Assembly (NCBI GenBank): GCA_910589375.1
Contig: CAJUTK010000002.1
Coordinates: 124,001 to 188,000 of the forward strand
Reading direction: 5' to 3'
From: an uncultured Bacilli bacterium
GTDB lineage: Bacteria; Bacillota_I; Bacilli_A; RF39; UBA660
Length of the DNA: 64,000 nt
Positions 24,719 to 34,710 of the stretch are shown piece by piece. The position numbers and the translations under genes are program-made. How positions within the stretch are numbered: the stretch's first letter is position 1; every line of letters starts with the position of its first letter. The notes beneath the pieces are model-generated. The model saw only the letters and a program-made list of their open reading frames with translations, did not search any database and was not told the origin of the DNA.

Positions 24719-26701
24719 ATGAAGACATTAGATTTAGGTCATGAAAAAATCGGAAAACTATTACTAGCGTTTTCTATTCCTTGTATCGTTAGTATGTTAA
24801 TCAATTCCGTTTACAATATTGTTGACCAAATATTTATAGGACAAGGGGTAGGTACCTTAGGAAATGCTGCTACGAATGTAATATTTCCATTAATCATTGT
24901 TTGTAATGCAATAGCGGGATTAATTGGAAATGGATGTGCAGCTAATTTAAGTTTACGACTAGGAGAAGGAAATATTGAAGAAGCAAAAAGAAGTATTGGT
25001 AGTTCTGTAGTAGCATTAATCTGTGTATCTATTTTAGTTGCTTTATTAGGAGAACTATTTTTACCAGTACTCGTAAATCTTTGCGGATGTACAGAAAATG
25101 TTTATCCTTATGCAATGAGTTATGGAAGAATCATTTTATTAGGTGCTCCTTTTATGATTATTTATAGTGGTTTATCCTCTATTATTAGAGCAGATGGTTC
25201 CCCAAAGTATGCAATGTTTTGTCTTATGGTAGGTGCTATTATTAACTTAATATTAGACCCAATATTTATTTTAGATTGGGGACTTGATTTAGGAGTAGCT
25301 GGAGGAGCTTGGGCTACTATTATTGGACAGGCAGTATCTTTTATAATTGCAATCTTATATTTAAGAAAAATTAAATCCGTTAAAATGGAGAAGAAAGATT
25401 ATAAGATTACTCCAACATTAAAGAAAAATTTATCTCTTGGGGCATCTAGCTTTATTACACAAATGACAGTTTTATTATTATTTGTTGTAATGAATAATCT
25501 GATGACAAAATATGGGGTAGATAGTAAATTTGGTAGTGATATTCCTTTATCTGTTTATGGAATTATTTCTAAAGTAAACAGTTTATATATATCTAGTATT
25601 CTAGGAATTGCTTTAGGAGTTCAACCTATTATTGGATTTAATTATGGTGCGGGAAATTATGATAGAGTGAGAGATGCTCTAAAAAGAGTAATGATAACTG
25701 GGTTTATCATTGGACTAACATTTAATGTTCTATTTCAATTTTTTCCAGAACAAGTCATTTCTTTCTTTATTTCTGATACAGATCCTACATATGAATTATT
25801 TATGGAATTTGCAATAGATTTTTCAAAGATATTTTTAATGCTATGTGCTTTAAATGCTTTTGAAATGTGTTCTAGTATTGTGATTCAGTCTTTAGGAAAT
25901 GTAAAAAAAGCAACGCTTGTTTCTTTTACAAGACAAATTATTTTATTTATACCTCTTGCACTCATTTTAACTAGTAAGATGGGGCTTTATGGAGCACTTT
26001 ATGCAGGACCAATTGCGGATGCTTTATGTTTTATAGCAGTAATTTTCATCTTTGGATCTGAATATTTAAAATTAAAGAAATTAGACCGTGTTGATACTCC
26101 TCTTGTGAGGGAAAAGAAAGTTTATAAGAATAAAAATTCAAAAGTAGTAGTTACGATTGGAAGAGAGTATGGCTCTGGTGGTAGATATGTAGGAAATCTT
26201 TTATCTGATTTATTAGAAGTTCCACTTTATGACAAAGAGATGATTTATTTAACGTCTAAAGAATCAGGACTTAGTCCAAAATATATTGAAAAAAATGAGC
26301 AAAAAAAAGGAAATATAGGAGGTAACTTCTATTCTAATGATGATGAGATTTTTATTGCTGAAAGTAAGATAATAAAAAAATTAGCGAGTGATTCTTGTGT
26401 TATTGTAGGAAGATGTGCTGATTATATATTAAGAAATGAAAAAAATGTATTTAAAGTATTTTTATATAGTGATGAAAAAAATAAGATAAAACGTGCTGTT
26501 AAGTATTATGGATTAGATGAGAAAAATGCTTTAAAAGAAATTCAAAAAGTTAATCGAGAGAGAGAAAAACATTATAAGTATTACACGAATACTAATTGGC
26601 AAGATTTTTCTCATTACGATTTAGTTCTTAATGTAGATACTTTTGGAGTAGAAAAGACGGCTGAAATCATTAAAGATGCTATAGAAAAAAGAAATAAATA
26701 A
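24719..26701 (+). CDS. MATE-family exporter fused to a cytidylate-kinase-like domain
   Basis: 660 residues. Residues 1-450 are a twelve-helix MATE transporter of the MepA/NorM kind (GKLLLAFSIPCIVSMLINS, DQIFIGQGVG, RADGSPKYAM, GIALGVQPIIGFNYGAG), a sodium- or proton-driven exporter. After a charged linker, residues 478-660 form a cytoplasmic nucleoside-kinase fold: TIGREYGSGGRYVGNLLSDL is a P-loop as in cytidylate-kinase-like proteins, then LYDKEMIYL, VIVGRCADYIL and a C-terminal helix. No stop or frameshift lies between the parts. The fusion suggests that transport is linked to nucleotide state. SD gaaggagg; leader attenuator upstream. Confidence 0.85.
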   Translation: MKTLDLGHEKIGKLLLAFSIPCIVSMLINSVYNIVDQIFIGQGVGTLGNAATNVIFPLIIVCNAIAGLIGNGCAANLSLRLGEGNIEEAKRSIGSSVVALICVSILVALLGELFLPVLVNLCGCTENVYPYAMSYGRIILLGAPFMIIYSGLSSIIRADGSPKYAMFCLMVGAIINLILDPIFILDWGLDLGVAGGAWATIIGQAVSFIIAILYLRKIKSVKMEKKDYKITPTLKKNLSLGASSFITQMTVLLLFVVMNNLMTKYGVDSKFGSDIPLSVYGIISKVNSLYISSILGIALGVQPIIGFNYGAGNYDRVRDALKRVMITGFIIGLTFNVLFQFFPEQVISFFISDTDPTYELFMEFAIDFSKIFLMLCALNAFEMCSSIVIQSLGNVKKATLVSFTRQIILFIPLALILTSKMGLYGALYAGPIADALCFIAVIFIFGSEYLKLKKLDRVDTPLVREKKVYKNKNSKVVVTIGREYGSGGRYVGNLLSDLLEVPLYDKEMIYLTSKESGLSPKYIEKNEQKKGNIGGNFYSNDDEIFIAESKIIKKLASDSCVIVGRCADYILRNEKNVFKVFLYSDEKNKIKRAVKYYGLDEKNALKEIQKVNREREKHYKYYTNTNWQDFSHYDLVLNVDTFGVEKTAEIIKDAIEKRNK

Positions 26702-26702
26702 G

Positions 26703-26728
26703 GTTAAGGTAAAACTTAACTTTTTTTT
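26703..26728 (+). terminator. Terminator after the MATE-kinase gene
   Basis: gttaag/cttaac stem with a 6-base loop and T8. Confidence 0.75.
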
Positions 26729-26788
26729 CTTTCAACCGTTATAAAAAAAGGAGATATATGATATAATTCATTATAAGAGGTGTGTAGT

Positions 26789-29700
26789 GTGAAGAAGAGT
26801 ATTGTACCAGTTCTTACTTTATTAGTCGTGATAATAACCATTCCAATATTATTTATTGTAAATTTAAAAGAAGAGTCTACGATAGATACTGTGTTATCTA
26901 ATGAATATTATTCTTATTTGCCAGTAGAGGCTAAAGACTATATAAAGGATGTTTATGAGGAAACAGGAACTATTATTTATACAGAAAAAAACAAAAAAAG
27001 GAATGTTCCTTATTTAAATCCTACTTATGTAGAATATCTTACTTTAGAAGAATCTGAAAAGCAAAATGTGGGTTTGATACCTAATCCGTATGTTTTAGAG
27101 TATATTCCTAATGAGGCTTCTTTAGAGATAGAGTTGCCATCTTCTTATGATTTAAGAAATGTTAATGGTAAAAACTTTTTAACGCCTTTAAAAAATCAAA
27201 AAAGTTTAGGAATTTGTTGGTCAATTGCTTCTCTTGAACAAGCAGAGAGCTATTTGATGGTAAAAAGTAATAAATCTTATACATCATCTTCACAAAGATT
27301 TTCTGAACGACAATTAGATTATGCTACTAGCACTAATGGAATTTTAAATTATACAAATCAATTTGGAAGAAGAAAGTTAGGTGAGGGGGGAAACTTTTCT
27401 TATGCATCTGAAATTCTTTCCTATGGTATTTCTGCTGTTGATGAAAAGGTAATGCCATTTGATGAAAGTCTAAATGCAAAACCTTTATCCGAAGTTTTGA
27501 ATTATAAAAATGCAAAATATGAGGTTGATAGTACCATAGAAGTTCCTCGTATTAGTACGACTCTAATGGTTGATTCTAACTATTCTAATTGCAATGATGC
27601 ATCAGATGTTAGTGCTTGTGTAAAAGAACATGAGAATACCTTAAAAGAAATGTACAGCAAAGAGATGAAGAGTAACATTATGAAATATGGTGGAGGTGTT
27701 GCTGAGACAATTTCTCCAGAGTCTGCCTGTGCTTTTCGTAATCAAGATGGAAATTATGTTATTGAGGTAGATGATACTTGTTATTCTGCTCAGGCTGGTC
27801 ATGCTATGCAAGCAATTGGATGGGATGATAACTATGAATACTATTATTGTGATACTGGTAGCGCACATACTGCAACTGTAAGTGGAAGATGTAGAACGGG
27901 TACCTTGAAAAAAGGAACAGGTGCTTATATTTTAAGAAATTCATGGGGAAATGAACTTCCTTACGTCTATTTAACGTATGATTCTTTTCATGGAGGAACA
28001 AGTTCTTCTTCTATTTCTTTTATAACTTCTTTATCAGACAGTCAAAATCGTAGTTGGGATAATAACTATCCTTCTCAAGTAGATTATACTTATATTTATT
28101 ACAATGTAAAAACTTCGCAGAAGTTTCAAAAAAATACACAAGGATCTGAAAAACTAGAAAAGATTAAATTTAATACAGGTGTTCAAAATGGGAACTATTT
28201 TATTTCTATTGTAGCAGATGGAAAAACTTATAGTATTTCTAATTTTGAAACTAGTTATCCTGGTATTTATACAGTAGACTTATCTGATAAGAATATTGTT
28301 ATAAAGGGAGAAGAATTTAGTGTAACTATTTTAAGCACTAATAGAGCTTATTTGATTCAAAATTCAATTTCTGCTTATACATCCAATATTGATAAAACAC
28401 CTATTATTGCAACAGAGGATATGACTATTAATTCTAGTGATTTCACAGTTTATTCAGAAACTAGAAATATAGCTTCTTTAGAGAAATTAAACTATACATT
28501 GTTAAAAGGAAATAAGGAATTAGAAGGATACTTAAATGTTAAGAATAATGAAGTAGCTATCAATAATGTAAATGCTAATTTAAAGTTAGCGAAATTTCTT
28601 CCAAACGGAAAATATACTTTAAGGATTAGTTATGGAGAATATTCTTATGATAGTAATTTAGTAGTAGCTAATGAAAATCAATTAGAAGGTAATGGTACTA
28701 CTATTAGTCCGTATTTAATTCATAGTGAAAAAGAACTTGAGCGTATTTCTATGAATTTAGGTGCTTATTATAAATTAGAAAATGATATTGTATTATCTAA
28801 AGATTGGCTTCCAATTGGAACAGATGAATTTCCTTTTACAGGTGGCTTAGATGGTAATGGACATACAATTTCAGGATTAAAAGTAGTAGGTGATAATCTA
28901 GAAACTGTAGGACTTTTTGGAACTGTAAAAAATAGTACTCGACCTGAGATGTATATTAAAAATATTACGATAAAAGAGGCGTCTGTAACAGGAAAGAAAG
29001 AAACAGGCATTTTAATTGGAAAATTAGATGTCTCTAATTCCGCGCCAGTAACAATTAATTCTATTTATCTTATGAATGGTGAAGTTCATGGAGATATAGC
29101 AGGCTCTTTTATTGGAAGAATATCAGGAACTAATAATAATGATATAAGCATTTTTATCAATGATATTTTCTCATCGGCAACAATAACTGGCATTAGTAGT
29201 TCTGGATTAATTGGAAAAATTGATTACCAAGGAAATAATATTAGTATTTCTAATATCCAAAATGTTGGAATGACTATTAGTAAAGATAATGATTTATATA
29301 CTACTCATAGTACCTCTTTTGTAGGAGAGGCTTTACCATTCTACGATATCCATAATTTTATCATTACTGGTTTTGTAAAAAATGATGATAAAATCTTTAG
29401 TTATTTAGATGGCTCAAACAGCACTATTAACGGAACTTCAGGATACTACCTTAAATCTTCAAATGATATTTATGATCAAAGTAATGTAGTAGCTAATATC
29501 ATACGAGTAGATTCTAGTATTGTATTAAAAAATCAAAATAATTATAGTTCTTGGGTTAATTTTGATAAATATTGGAAGATGGAAACGATAGATGGTATTG
29601 CAAGAATCCCTGTTTTAAAAGGAGTTAATTTTGAATATACCAAAATCTCTAATGTAGAAGTGAATGTAGATGAATATGTATCTTTATCAGATTTTATTTC

Positions 29701-30988
29701 ACCAATTACTGATGCGAGTAGATTAAAATATGAGGTAAAATCAAATGAAGAAAATATTTCTATTACATTTGATGATGATAGTAAAGAAATTAGAATAAGA
29801 GGTCTCAAATCTGGAAAAACAACTTTCCATTTGATTAGTGATTATGATGGCTTTGAGAAAGATGTTGAAGTTACTGTTAAAGGAAAGAAAAATCCTATTG
29901 TTCATTTTTATAATGGATTATATGATTATAAAGAACAGGTTACAACAATGAATACTAATTTTCAGTTAGAAGAAAATACTTTTATAAAAGAAGGATATAA
30001 ATTCTCAGGATGGAATACAGATCGTAATGGAAATGGTACTCATTATTCTGATGGTGCTACGATGAATGGCTTAGAGGAAGATTTAACTTTATATGCAGAA
30101 TGGACACCAATTCAATATACAGTAGTATTTCATTCTAATGATGATACTAATCATACAAAAGAGCAAGTTCTAACATATGATAAGGAAGAAAAATTACTTG
30201 CTAATACATTCTTACGTGAAGGATATGGATTTTTACGTTGGAATACTAGCTCTTATGGAATAGGAACAAACTATGCAGATGAGCAAAGTGTTTATAATTT
30301 AGCGAAACAAGATGGAGCAAAAATTCATTTGTATGCTGTTTGGAGTAATCAGTTTAATACTATTTATTTTAATGCAAATGGTGGAACTGGCACGATGAAT
30401 CCATTCCAAATTTTAAAGGGTGGAAAAAATCATTTACCTAAAAATACATTTGTAAATGAAGGTTATATATTTACAGGATGGACTTTAACTTTAGATGGAA
30501 CGGGGAAAACTTATCAAGATGAAGAATTAGTAGAAAGCATTCCTAATGGAACTATTCTTTATGCCCAATGGAAAAAGTCATTTCTATTTCAAATAGAAGA
30601 GTATATTTATAAAGAAGATTTAAGCCTTATCTACAATATTCCAGTTGGGATAACACAAGAAGAATTTTTAAAAAATATTTTATTAGATGATGGTTTTACT
30701 GTTCAATTAGATTTAAATGATGGTAAATTTTATACGGGAAGTAAAACGAAAATCCATTACAATAATCATTTGTATAAGGAATTATTAAATGTTGTAAGGG
30801 GTGATGTTAATGGAGATGGAAAAGTAAGCTCTGCAGATTATGTAAAGATTAGAAAACATATTATGCAAACAGATCTTATAAAGGAAAATATATATTTCTA
30901 TGCTGCGGATATTAATAATGATAATAAAATATCTTCAGCAGATTATGTAAAAATTAGAAAGTATATTATGAATGGAGGAAGTTTATGA
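26789..30988 (+). CDS. Secreted papain-like (C1) protease with GLUG, InlB-type repeats and dockerin
   Basis: About 1,399 residues from GTG 26789 (SD gaggtg). An N-terminal hydrophobic segment directs export. The protease domain (about residues 110-410) has the Gln/Cys pair in KNQKSLGICWS, the His in AGHAMQAIGWDD and the Asn in YILRNSWGNE. A GLUG-type beta-helix follows (SPYLIHSEKELERIS, DGNGHTISGLKV). Three InlB B-type repeats of about 70 residues come next (FSGWNTDRNG, FLRWNTSSYG, FTGWTLTLDG). The C-terminus is a type-I dockerin with two calcium loops (DVNGDGKVSSADY, DINNDNKISSADY). It overlaps the next gene by 4 bp. Confidence 0.85.
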   Translation: MKKSIVPVLTLLVVIITIPILFIVNLKEESTIDTVLSNEYYSYLPVEAKDYIKDVYEETGTIIYTEKNKKRNVPYLNPTYVEYLTLEESEKQNVGLIPNPYVLEYIPNEASLEIELPSSYDLRNVNGKNFLTPLKNQKSLGICWSIASLEQAESYLMVKSNKSYTSSSQRFSERQLDYATSTNGILNYTNQFGRRKLGEGGNFSYASEILSYGISAVDEKVMPFDESLNAKPLSEVLNYKNAKYEVDSTIEVPRISTTLMVDSNYSNCNDASDVSACVKEHENTLKEMYSKEMKSNIMKYGGGVAETISPESACAFRNQDGNYVIEVDDTCYSAQAGHAMQAIGWDDNYEYYYCDTGSAHTATVSGRCRTGTLKKGTGAYILRNSWGNELPYVYLTYDSFHGGTSSSSISFITSLSDSQNRSWDNNYPSQVDYTYIYYNVKTSQKFQKNTQGSEKLEKIKFNTGVQNGNYFISIVADGKTYSISNFETSYPGIYTVDLSDKNIVIKGEEFSVTILSTNRAYLIQNSISAYTSNIDKTPIIATEDMTINSSDFTVYSETRNIASLEKLNYTLLKGNKELEGYLNVKNNEVAINNVNANLKLAKFLPNGKYTLRISYGEYSYDSNLVVANENQLEGNGTTISPYLIHSEKELERISMNLGAYYKLENDIVLSKDWLPIGTDEFPFTGGLDGNGHTISGLKVVGDNLETVGLFGTVKNSTRPEMYIKNITIKEASVTGKKETGILIGKLDVSNSAPVTINSIYLMNGEVHGDIAGSFIGRISGTNNNDISIFINDIFSSATITGISSSGLIGKIDYQGNNISISNIQNVGMTISKDNDLYTTHSTSFVGEALPFYDIHNFIITGFVKNDDKIFSYLDGSNSTINGTSGYYLKSSNDIYDQSNVVANIIRVDSSIVLKNQNNYSSWVNFDKYWKMETIDGIARIPVLKGVNFEYTKISNVEVNVDEYVSLSDFISPITDASRLKYEVKSNEENISITFDDDSKEIRIRGLKSGKTTFHLISDYDGFEKDVEVTVKGKKNPIVHFYNGLYDYKEQVTTMNTNFQLEENTFIKEGYKFSGWNTDRNGNGTHYSDGATMNGLEEDLTLYAEWTPIQYTVVFHSNDDTNHTKEQVLTYDKEEKLLANTFLREGYGFLRWNTSSYGIGTNYADEQSVYNLAKQDGAKIHLYAVWSNQFNTIYFNANGGTGTMNPFQILKGGKNHLPKNTFVNEGYIFTGWTLTLDGTGKTYQDEELVESIPNGTILYAQWKKSFLFQIEEYIYKEDLSLIYNIPVGITQEEFLKNILLDDGFTVQLDLNDGKFYTGSKTKIHYNNHLYKELLNVVRGDVNGDGKVSSADYVKIRKHIMQTDLIKENIYFYAADINNDNKISSADYVKIRKYIMNGGSL

Positions 30989-32370
30989 AAAAAATACAAT
31001 ATCTAGTAATTACTTTATTACTAACTATCTGCTTATTACCAGTTAGTGTATTAGCAGCAGGAAGTATTTCTGTCTCTACTAAAAGTATAACTGTTAAGAA
31101 GGGTTCAAAAGCAACTTTTAAAATATCTGCTAATAATTCAGCTGGAAGAGTAGAGATAACTTCCTCTAACCCTGAAGTAGCAAGTGTTTCCACCTCTAGT
31201 TTATTTTTAGATATGCAAAGTGGTTCTATTACTGTGACAGGAAATTCAGCAGGTACTGCTACAATAACTGTATTAGCAAAAGACGTTACTACTTATGATG
31301 ACGAGGAGTTAAATGGAAAAACGTATACGATAAAAGTAACTGTAACTAATCCAGTATCTAATACAAATACGAATAAACCAACAAATACTAATACAAATAA
31401 GCCAACAAATAGTAATAATAATTTATCAAAGAATAATTCTTTAAAAGAAATAGCAATAGATGGTTATACTTTAGAGAAAAAGGACAGTACCCATTATACA
31501 TTAACTGTTGCTAATAATGTTACCAATATCAATATAAAAGCAACTGCAGAAGATGCAAAGGCTTCTATTAGAGGGATTGGAAAAAAAGATTTAAAGGTTG
31601 GAGATAATCATTTTGAAGTAGTAGTAACTTCTGAATCAGGAGCGCAAAATAAGATTGATGTAAAAGTTACTAGGAAAGAGGACTTCTCATTAGAGGATTT
31701 AGATTCTCTTTTAGAAGATTCTAACGCTCAAGATATTTCTATTACGATTTCAAAAGATACGATTATTCCAAAAGCTACTATTGAAAAAATTAAAGAAAAA
31801 AAGAAAAAAGTAAACTTTAATTATTATAATGAGAATAAGAAATTACAATACGCATGGATTGTTGATGGTAATAAAGTAAGGGATTTTAAGGATATTTTAA
31901 CTACAATTTCTTATAATCCTGAAAATAGAAAAAATATTTTAAAGGCTTCTAATTATGCTGAAGGAATTTATGCTTCTTTGAAACAAAAAGGAGATATTCC
32001 AAAAGGAATTAGGATAAAATTATTAGTAGCAGATAAATATGAAGATGGTTATATTTTAAGACTTTATCAGTATGAGGAGAGTAAATTACAATCTGTTCGT
32101 GAAGATTTAAAGGTAAAAAATGGATTTATTGAATTTGATGCAGAAAAGGGGACTGACTATTTTATTACGATGTCTTCTCTTGGCGGTATAACAGAAAAGA
32201 TAGAATCTAAGGAATCATCAAAATTAAATATTTTTATGATTATTTCTATAGTAGAATTTCTTATAATTATTGTTTTAATTATTGTAGCAAGTAGAAAAAA
32301 AGAAAATTCTAAAAATACTATTTCTAAATTAAGCAATGAAGAAGACTCTGTTGATGATTTAGATGAATAA
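30985..32370 (+). CDS. Membrane-anchored Ig-like surface protein
   Basis: 461 residues with a signal peptide (ends VLAAG). Residues 25-115 look like a bacterial Ig-like (BIG2) domain (ISVSTKSITVKKGSKATFKI, ASVST, GTATITV). A repetitive Asn/Thr/Lys/Pro linker (NTNKPTNTNTNKPTN) leads to a cadherin-like beta-sandwich (LKEIAIDGYTLEKKD, NKIDVKVTRKED). A further domain, one transmembrane helix (about residues 410-432) and a short charged tail follow. Extracellular by topology. The ATG lies within the stop of the dockerin protease gene (ATGA-type overlap), so equal expression and a partnership on the cell surface are likely. No cohesin was recognised. Confidence 0.75.
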   Translation: MKKIQYLVITLLLTICLLPVSVLAAGSISVSTKSITVKKGSKATFKISANNSAGRVEITSSNPEVASVSTSSLFLDMQSGSITVTGNSAGTATITVLAKDVTTYDDEELNGKTYTIKVTVTNPVSNTNTNKPTNTNTNKPTNSNNNLSKNNSLKEIAIDGYTLEKKDSTHYTLTVANNVTNINIKATAEDAKASIRGIGKKDLKVGDNHFEVVVTSESGAQNKIDVKVTRKEDFSLEDLDSLLEDSNAQDISITISKDTIIPKATIEKIKEKKKKVNFNYYNENKKLQYAWIVDGNKVRDFKDILTTISYNPENRKNILKASNYAEGIYASLKQKGDIPKGIRIKLLVADKYEDGYILRLYQYEESKLQSVREDLKVKNGFIEFDAEKGTDYFITMSSLGGITEKIESKESSKLNIFMIISIVEFLIIIVLIIVASRKKENSKNTISKLSNEEDSVDDLDE

Positions 32371-32400
32371 AAAAACGTTCAGAAATTTCTGAACGTTTTA
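32371..32400. terminator. Bidirectional terminator
   Basis: aaaacgttcagaaa/tttctgaacgtttt perfect repeat between convergent genes. Confidence 0.88.
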
Positions 32401-33123
32401 TAATATATCCTTTAGTTCCATTAAATTTTCTATTATATGAGTTGGTTTGTATTTCTCTTTCAAATTTTCATGAAAGCGATTAAACCAGATAGAGTCTATA
32501 CCTGCGTTCATACCACCTTGTACTTCAGAGTGTAAAGAATCTCCAATAATAAGTAGTTTTTCTAAATCGTGACAGTTAATAAAATCTTCTAGTTCCTCAA
32601 AATATCTTTTATCGGGTTTTGTAACTTCATGAACTGTCATATCAGCGGAAAAGATGGTATCAATAAAATCAAGACAATCTATTTTTTTTAGTTTAGATTC
32701 TACAGCACTAGTAGGTCCGTTTGTAGCGATTACTAATCTATATTTAGAATGTAGGTATTTTAGTATCTCTTTCGCCCCCTCAACAGGAACCACTAATTCA
32801 TTTAGGCTTTCTAGATATAAATCATTAATTTCAAATGCGGTTTGTAAACTAATCTCATTATTAAAATAAAGCATATACCTCATACTTCTTACATATTTTA
32901 CATAATCATCATGATTACTTCTATATTCTAGAGGAACTTCTAACTTTTGATTACTAAAATCTATCCAATACTGTTTATCTAGATTGTACCACCTATTAAA
33001 TCCTCCCTCTGTATATTCTTTTCCTACAAATTCTACCATTTTTTTGTATGCATATCTTACATTTTCTAAGTTATCAATTAAAGTGTCATCTAAATCTAGC
33101 AAAATGACCTCGTACTTATTCAT
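32398..33123 (-). CDS. HAD-family nucleotidase, YjjG/YfnB-like
   Basis: 241 residues. HAD subfamily IA: motif I LLDLDDTLIDN at residue 8, motif II IATNGPTSAVESKL, motif III lysine in TKPDKRYFEEL and motif IV IIGDSLHSEVQGGMNAGIDSIWFN. This set is typical of YjjG/YfnB pyrimidine 5'-nucleotidases, which clean up nucleotide pools. SD ggtgata. Single gene ending in a terminator shared with the surface-protein operon. Confidence 0.85.
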   Translation of the reverse strand: MNKYEVILLDLDDTLIDNLENVRYAYKKMVEFVGKEYTEGGFNRWYNLDKQYWIDFSNQKLEVPLEYRSNHDDYVKYVRSMRYMLYFNNEISLQTAFEINDLYLESLNELVVPVEGAKEILKYLHSKYRLVIATNGPTSAVESKLKKIDCLDFIDTIFSADMTVHEVTKPDKRYFEELEDFINCHDLEKLLIIGDSLHSEVQGGMNAGIDSIWFNRFHENLKEKYKPTHIIENLMELKDIL

Positions 33124-33214
33124 GTTATCACCAAAAATATTATATCATAGTTTAAAAAAACTTTGAAACCATAAAAAAAACTTGGTATAATGGATAAGGA
33201 GAGTAGATGATTAA

Positions 33215-34636
33215 ATGAAAAAGTTTGGAGATCGTAAAGACGGAAGACGTGTAAGAGATTTAACAGGAATGGCACAAATCTCTATTGATTTAAAACCAAA
33301 TCGTTGTGATAGTGATGTTTATATTAACCAAAAGATGGATTTAACAGAGTTGGTAAAATATGTAAATAGGAAAAAAAGCGAAGGTATGGATTTAACCTAT
33401 TTTCCAGCGTTTGTTATGGCCATTGGTAAAACTTTTTATAATCGTCCTAGATTAAATTATTTTGTTGCGAATAGACATGTTTTTGAACATAATGATGTAG
33501 TCATTTCTTTTGTAGCAAAAGTAACTTTTGAAGATAAGTCAGAACAGATGATGATTATGATTCCTATAGAACCAGAAGATACTTTAGAAACAGTTAGTAA
33601 GAAAATTAAAGACAAAGTATCTGGAATTAGAGACAAAAAGGATAAAAAAGAAGGCGCTAATAACGCCATTGATACCTTAGGGAAACTTCCTAATATCATA
33701 AGAGTACCTTTGATGGGAATATTCAAATGGTTAGATCAAAAAGGAAAACTTCCTGCTTCTTTAGTAAAGGATAATTTGTACTATAGTAGTATTATTGTAT
33801 CTAATTTAGGGTCTATAAAGTGTGGAGCAATCTATCACAATATCAATGATTTTGGAACTTGCTCTTCACTAGCTACTATGGGTGAAATTAAAAAAGAGGA
33901 AATTATTACGAGTGATGGCAAAAGAGAATTAAGAGATTTATGTGAGTTTGGAATTAACTTTGATGAACGCGTTGCTGATGGATATTATTTTGCAAAATCA
34001 ATAAAATATATTCAATATATCTTTGATCATCCAGAATTATTAGAAGAAAGGGCAGATACTGTTATCAACATAGAAGAAAAGCATGTTAAAGAAAAGAAAA
34101 CTAGTAGAATTAACCCAAAATTAAAGGAATATGTGGAAAGAGAAATATTTCCAGAGTATGAAAAAAATGACAAAGGCCATGACATTAATCATATTGTCCA
34201 AGTATTAAAGAGAAGTTTTGCACTATCTAAACAATTAGAGGATATCAATTTAAATATGGTTTATGTAATTGCTGCTTTTCATGATATTGGACATCATATT
34301 AATATAAAAGAAGCGATAGAAGATCACCGCTCCTCTTTAGAAGGAGAACCTAGAACTATTTATGGAAAATTAATTTCTTCTGCTGATAAGACACCAGATT
34401 TAAAGACGATGGTTACAAGAACAAGGGCTTATAGTATGAAACATTTTAAAGAGATGACTGAAGATGAGATGTTTGAAAGAGAATTTAATCACTTAAATGA
34501 GAAATTTGGTAGTGAAGGATATGCAAAATGCTATATTAAAGATGAAGAATATGAAGCATTTTTAAATGATATGAAAGAAATTCTATCAGATATTGAAAAG
34601 TATAAAGAATATTATGTTGAAATAACAAAAGAATAA
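33215..34636 (+). CDS. CAT-like acyltransferase fold fused to an HD phosphohydrolase
   Basis: 473 residues with two domains. Residues 1-275 resemble the chloramphenicol/2-oxoacid-dehydrogenase acyltransferase fold (RPRLNYFVANRHVFEHNDV, ATMGEIKKEEI, NFDERVADGYYFAKS). In active enzymes the last motif is DHRVxDG with the catalytic His; here Glu replaces it. Residues 305-473 are an HD domain: GHDINHIVQVL, AAFHDIGHH, then SSADKTPD. The HD part should hydrolyse a phosphate ester; the first part may bind substrate only. -10 TATAAT at 33186. A terminator follows. Confidence 0.75.
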   Translation: MKKFGDRKDGRRVRDLTGMAQISIDLKPNRCDSDVYINQKMDLTELVKYVNRKKSEGMDLTYFPAFVMAIGKTFYNRPRLNYFVANRHVFEHNDVVISFVAKVTFEDKSEQMMIMIPIEPEDTLETVSKKIKDKVSGIRDKKDKKEGANNAIDTLGKLPNIIRVPLMGIFKWLDQKGKLPASLVKDNLYYSSIIVSNLGSIKCGAIYHNINDFGTCSSLATMGEIKKEEIITSDGKRELRDLCEFGINFDERVADGYYFAKSIKYIQYIFDHPELLEERADTVINIEEKHVKEKKTSRINPKLKEYVEREIFPEYEKNDKGHDINHIVQVLKRSFALSKQLEDINLNMVYVIAAFHDIGHHINIKEAIEDHRSSLEGEPRTIYGKLISSADKTPDLKTMVTRTRAYSMKHFKEMTEDEMFEREFNHLNEKFGSEGYAKCYIKDEEYEAFLNDMKEILSDIEKYKEYYVEITKE

Positions 34637-34656
34637 AGAGCTTTTATTCTTTTCTT
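34626..34656 (+). terminator. Terminator after the acyltransferase-HD gene
   Basis: aaaagaataaa/tttattctttt stem overlapping the stop codon, then a T-rich tail. Confidence 0.75.
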
Positions 34657-34710
34657 TTGTAGTAAAATAGGTCTACTTATAGTATAATAAAGCTAATAAA
34701 GGAGGTATTT

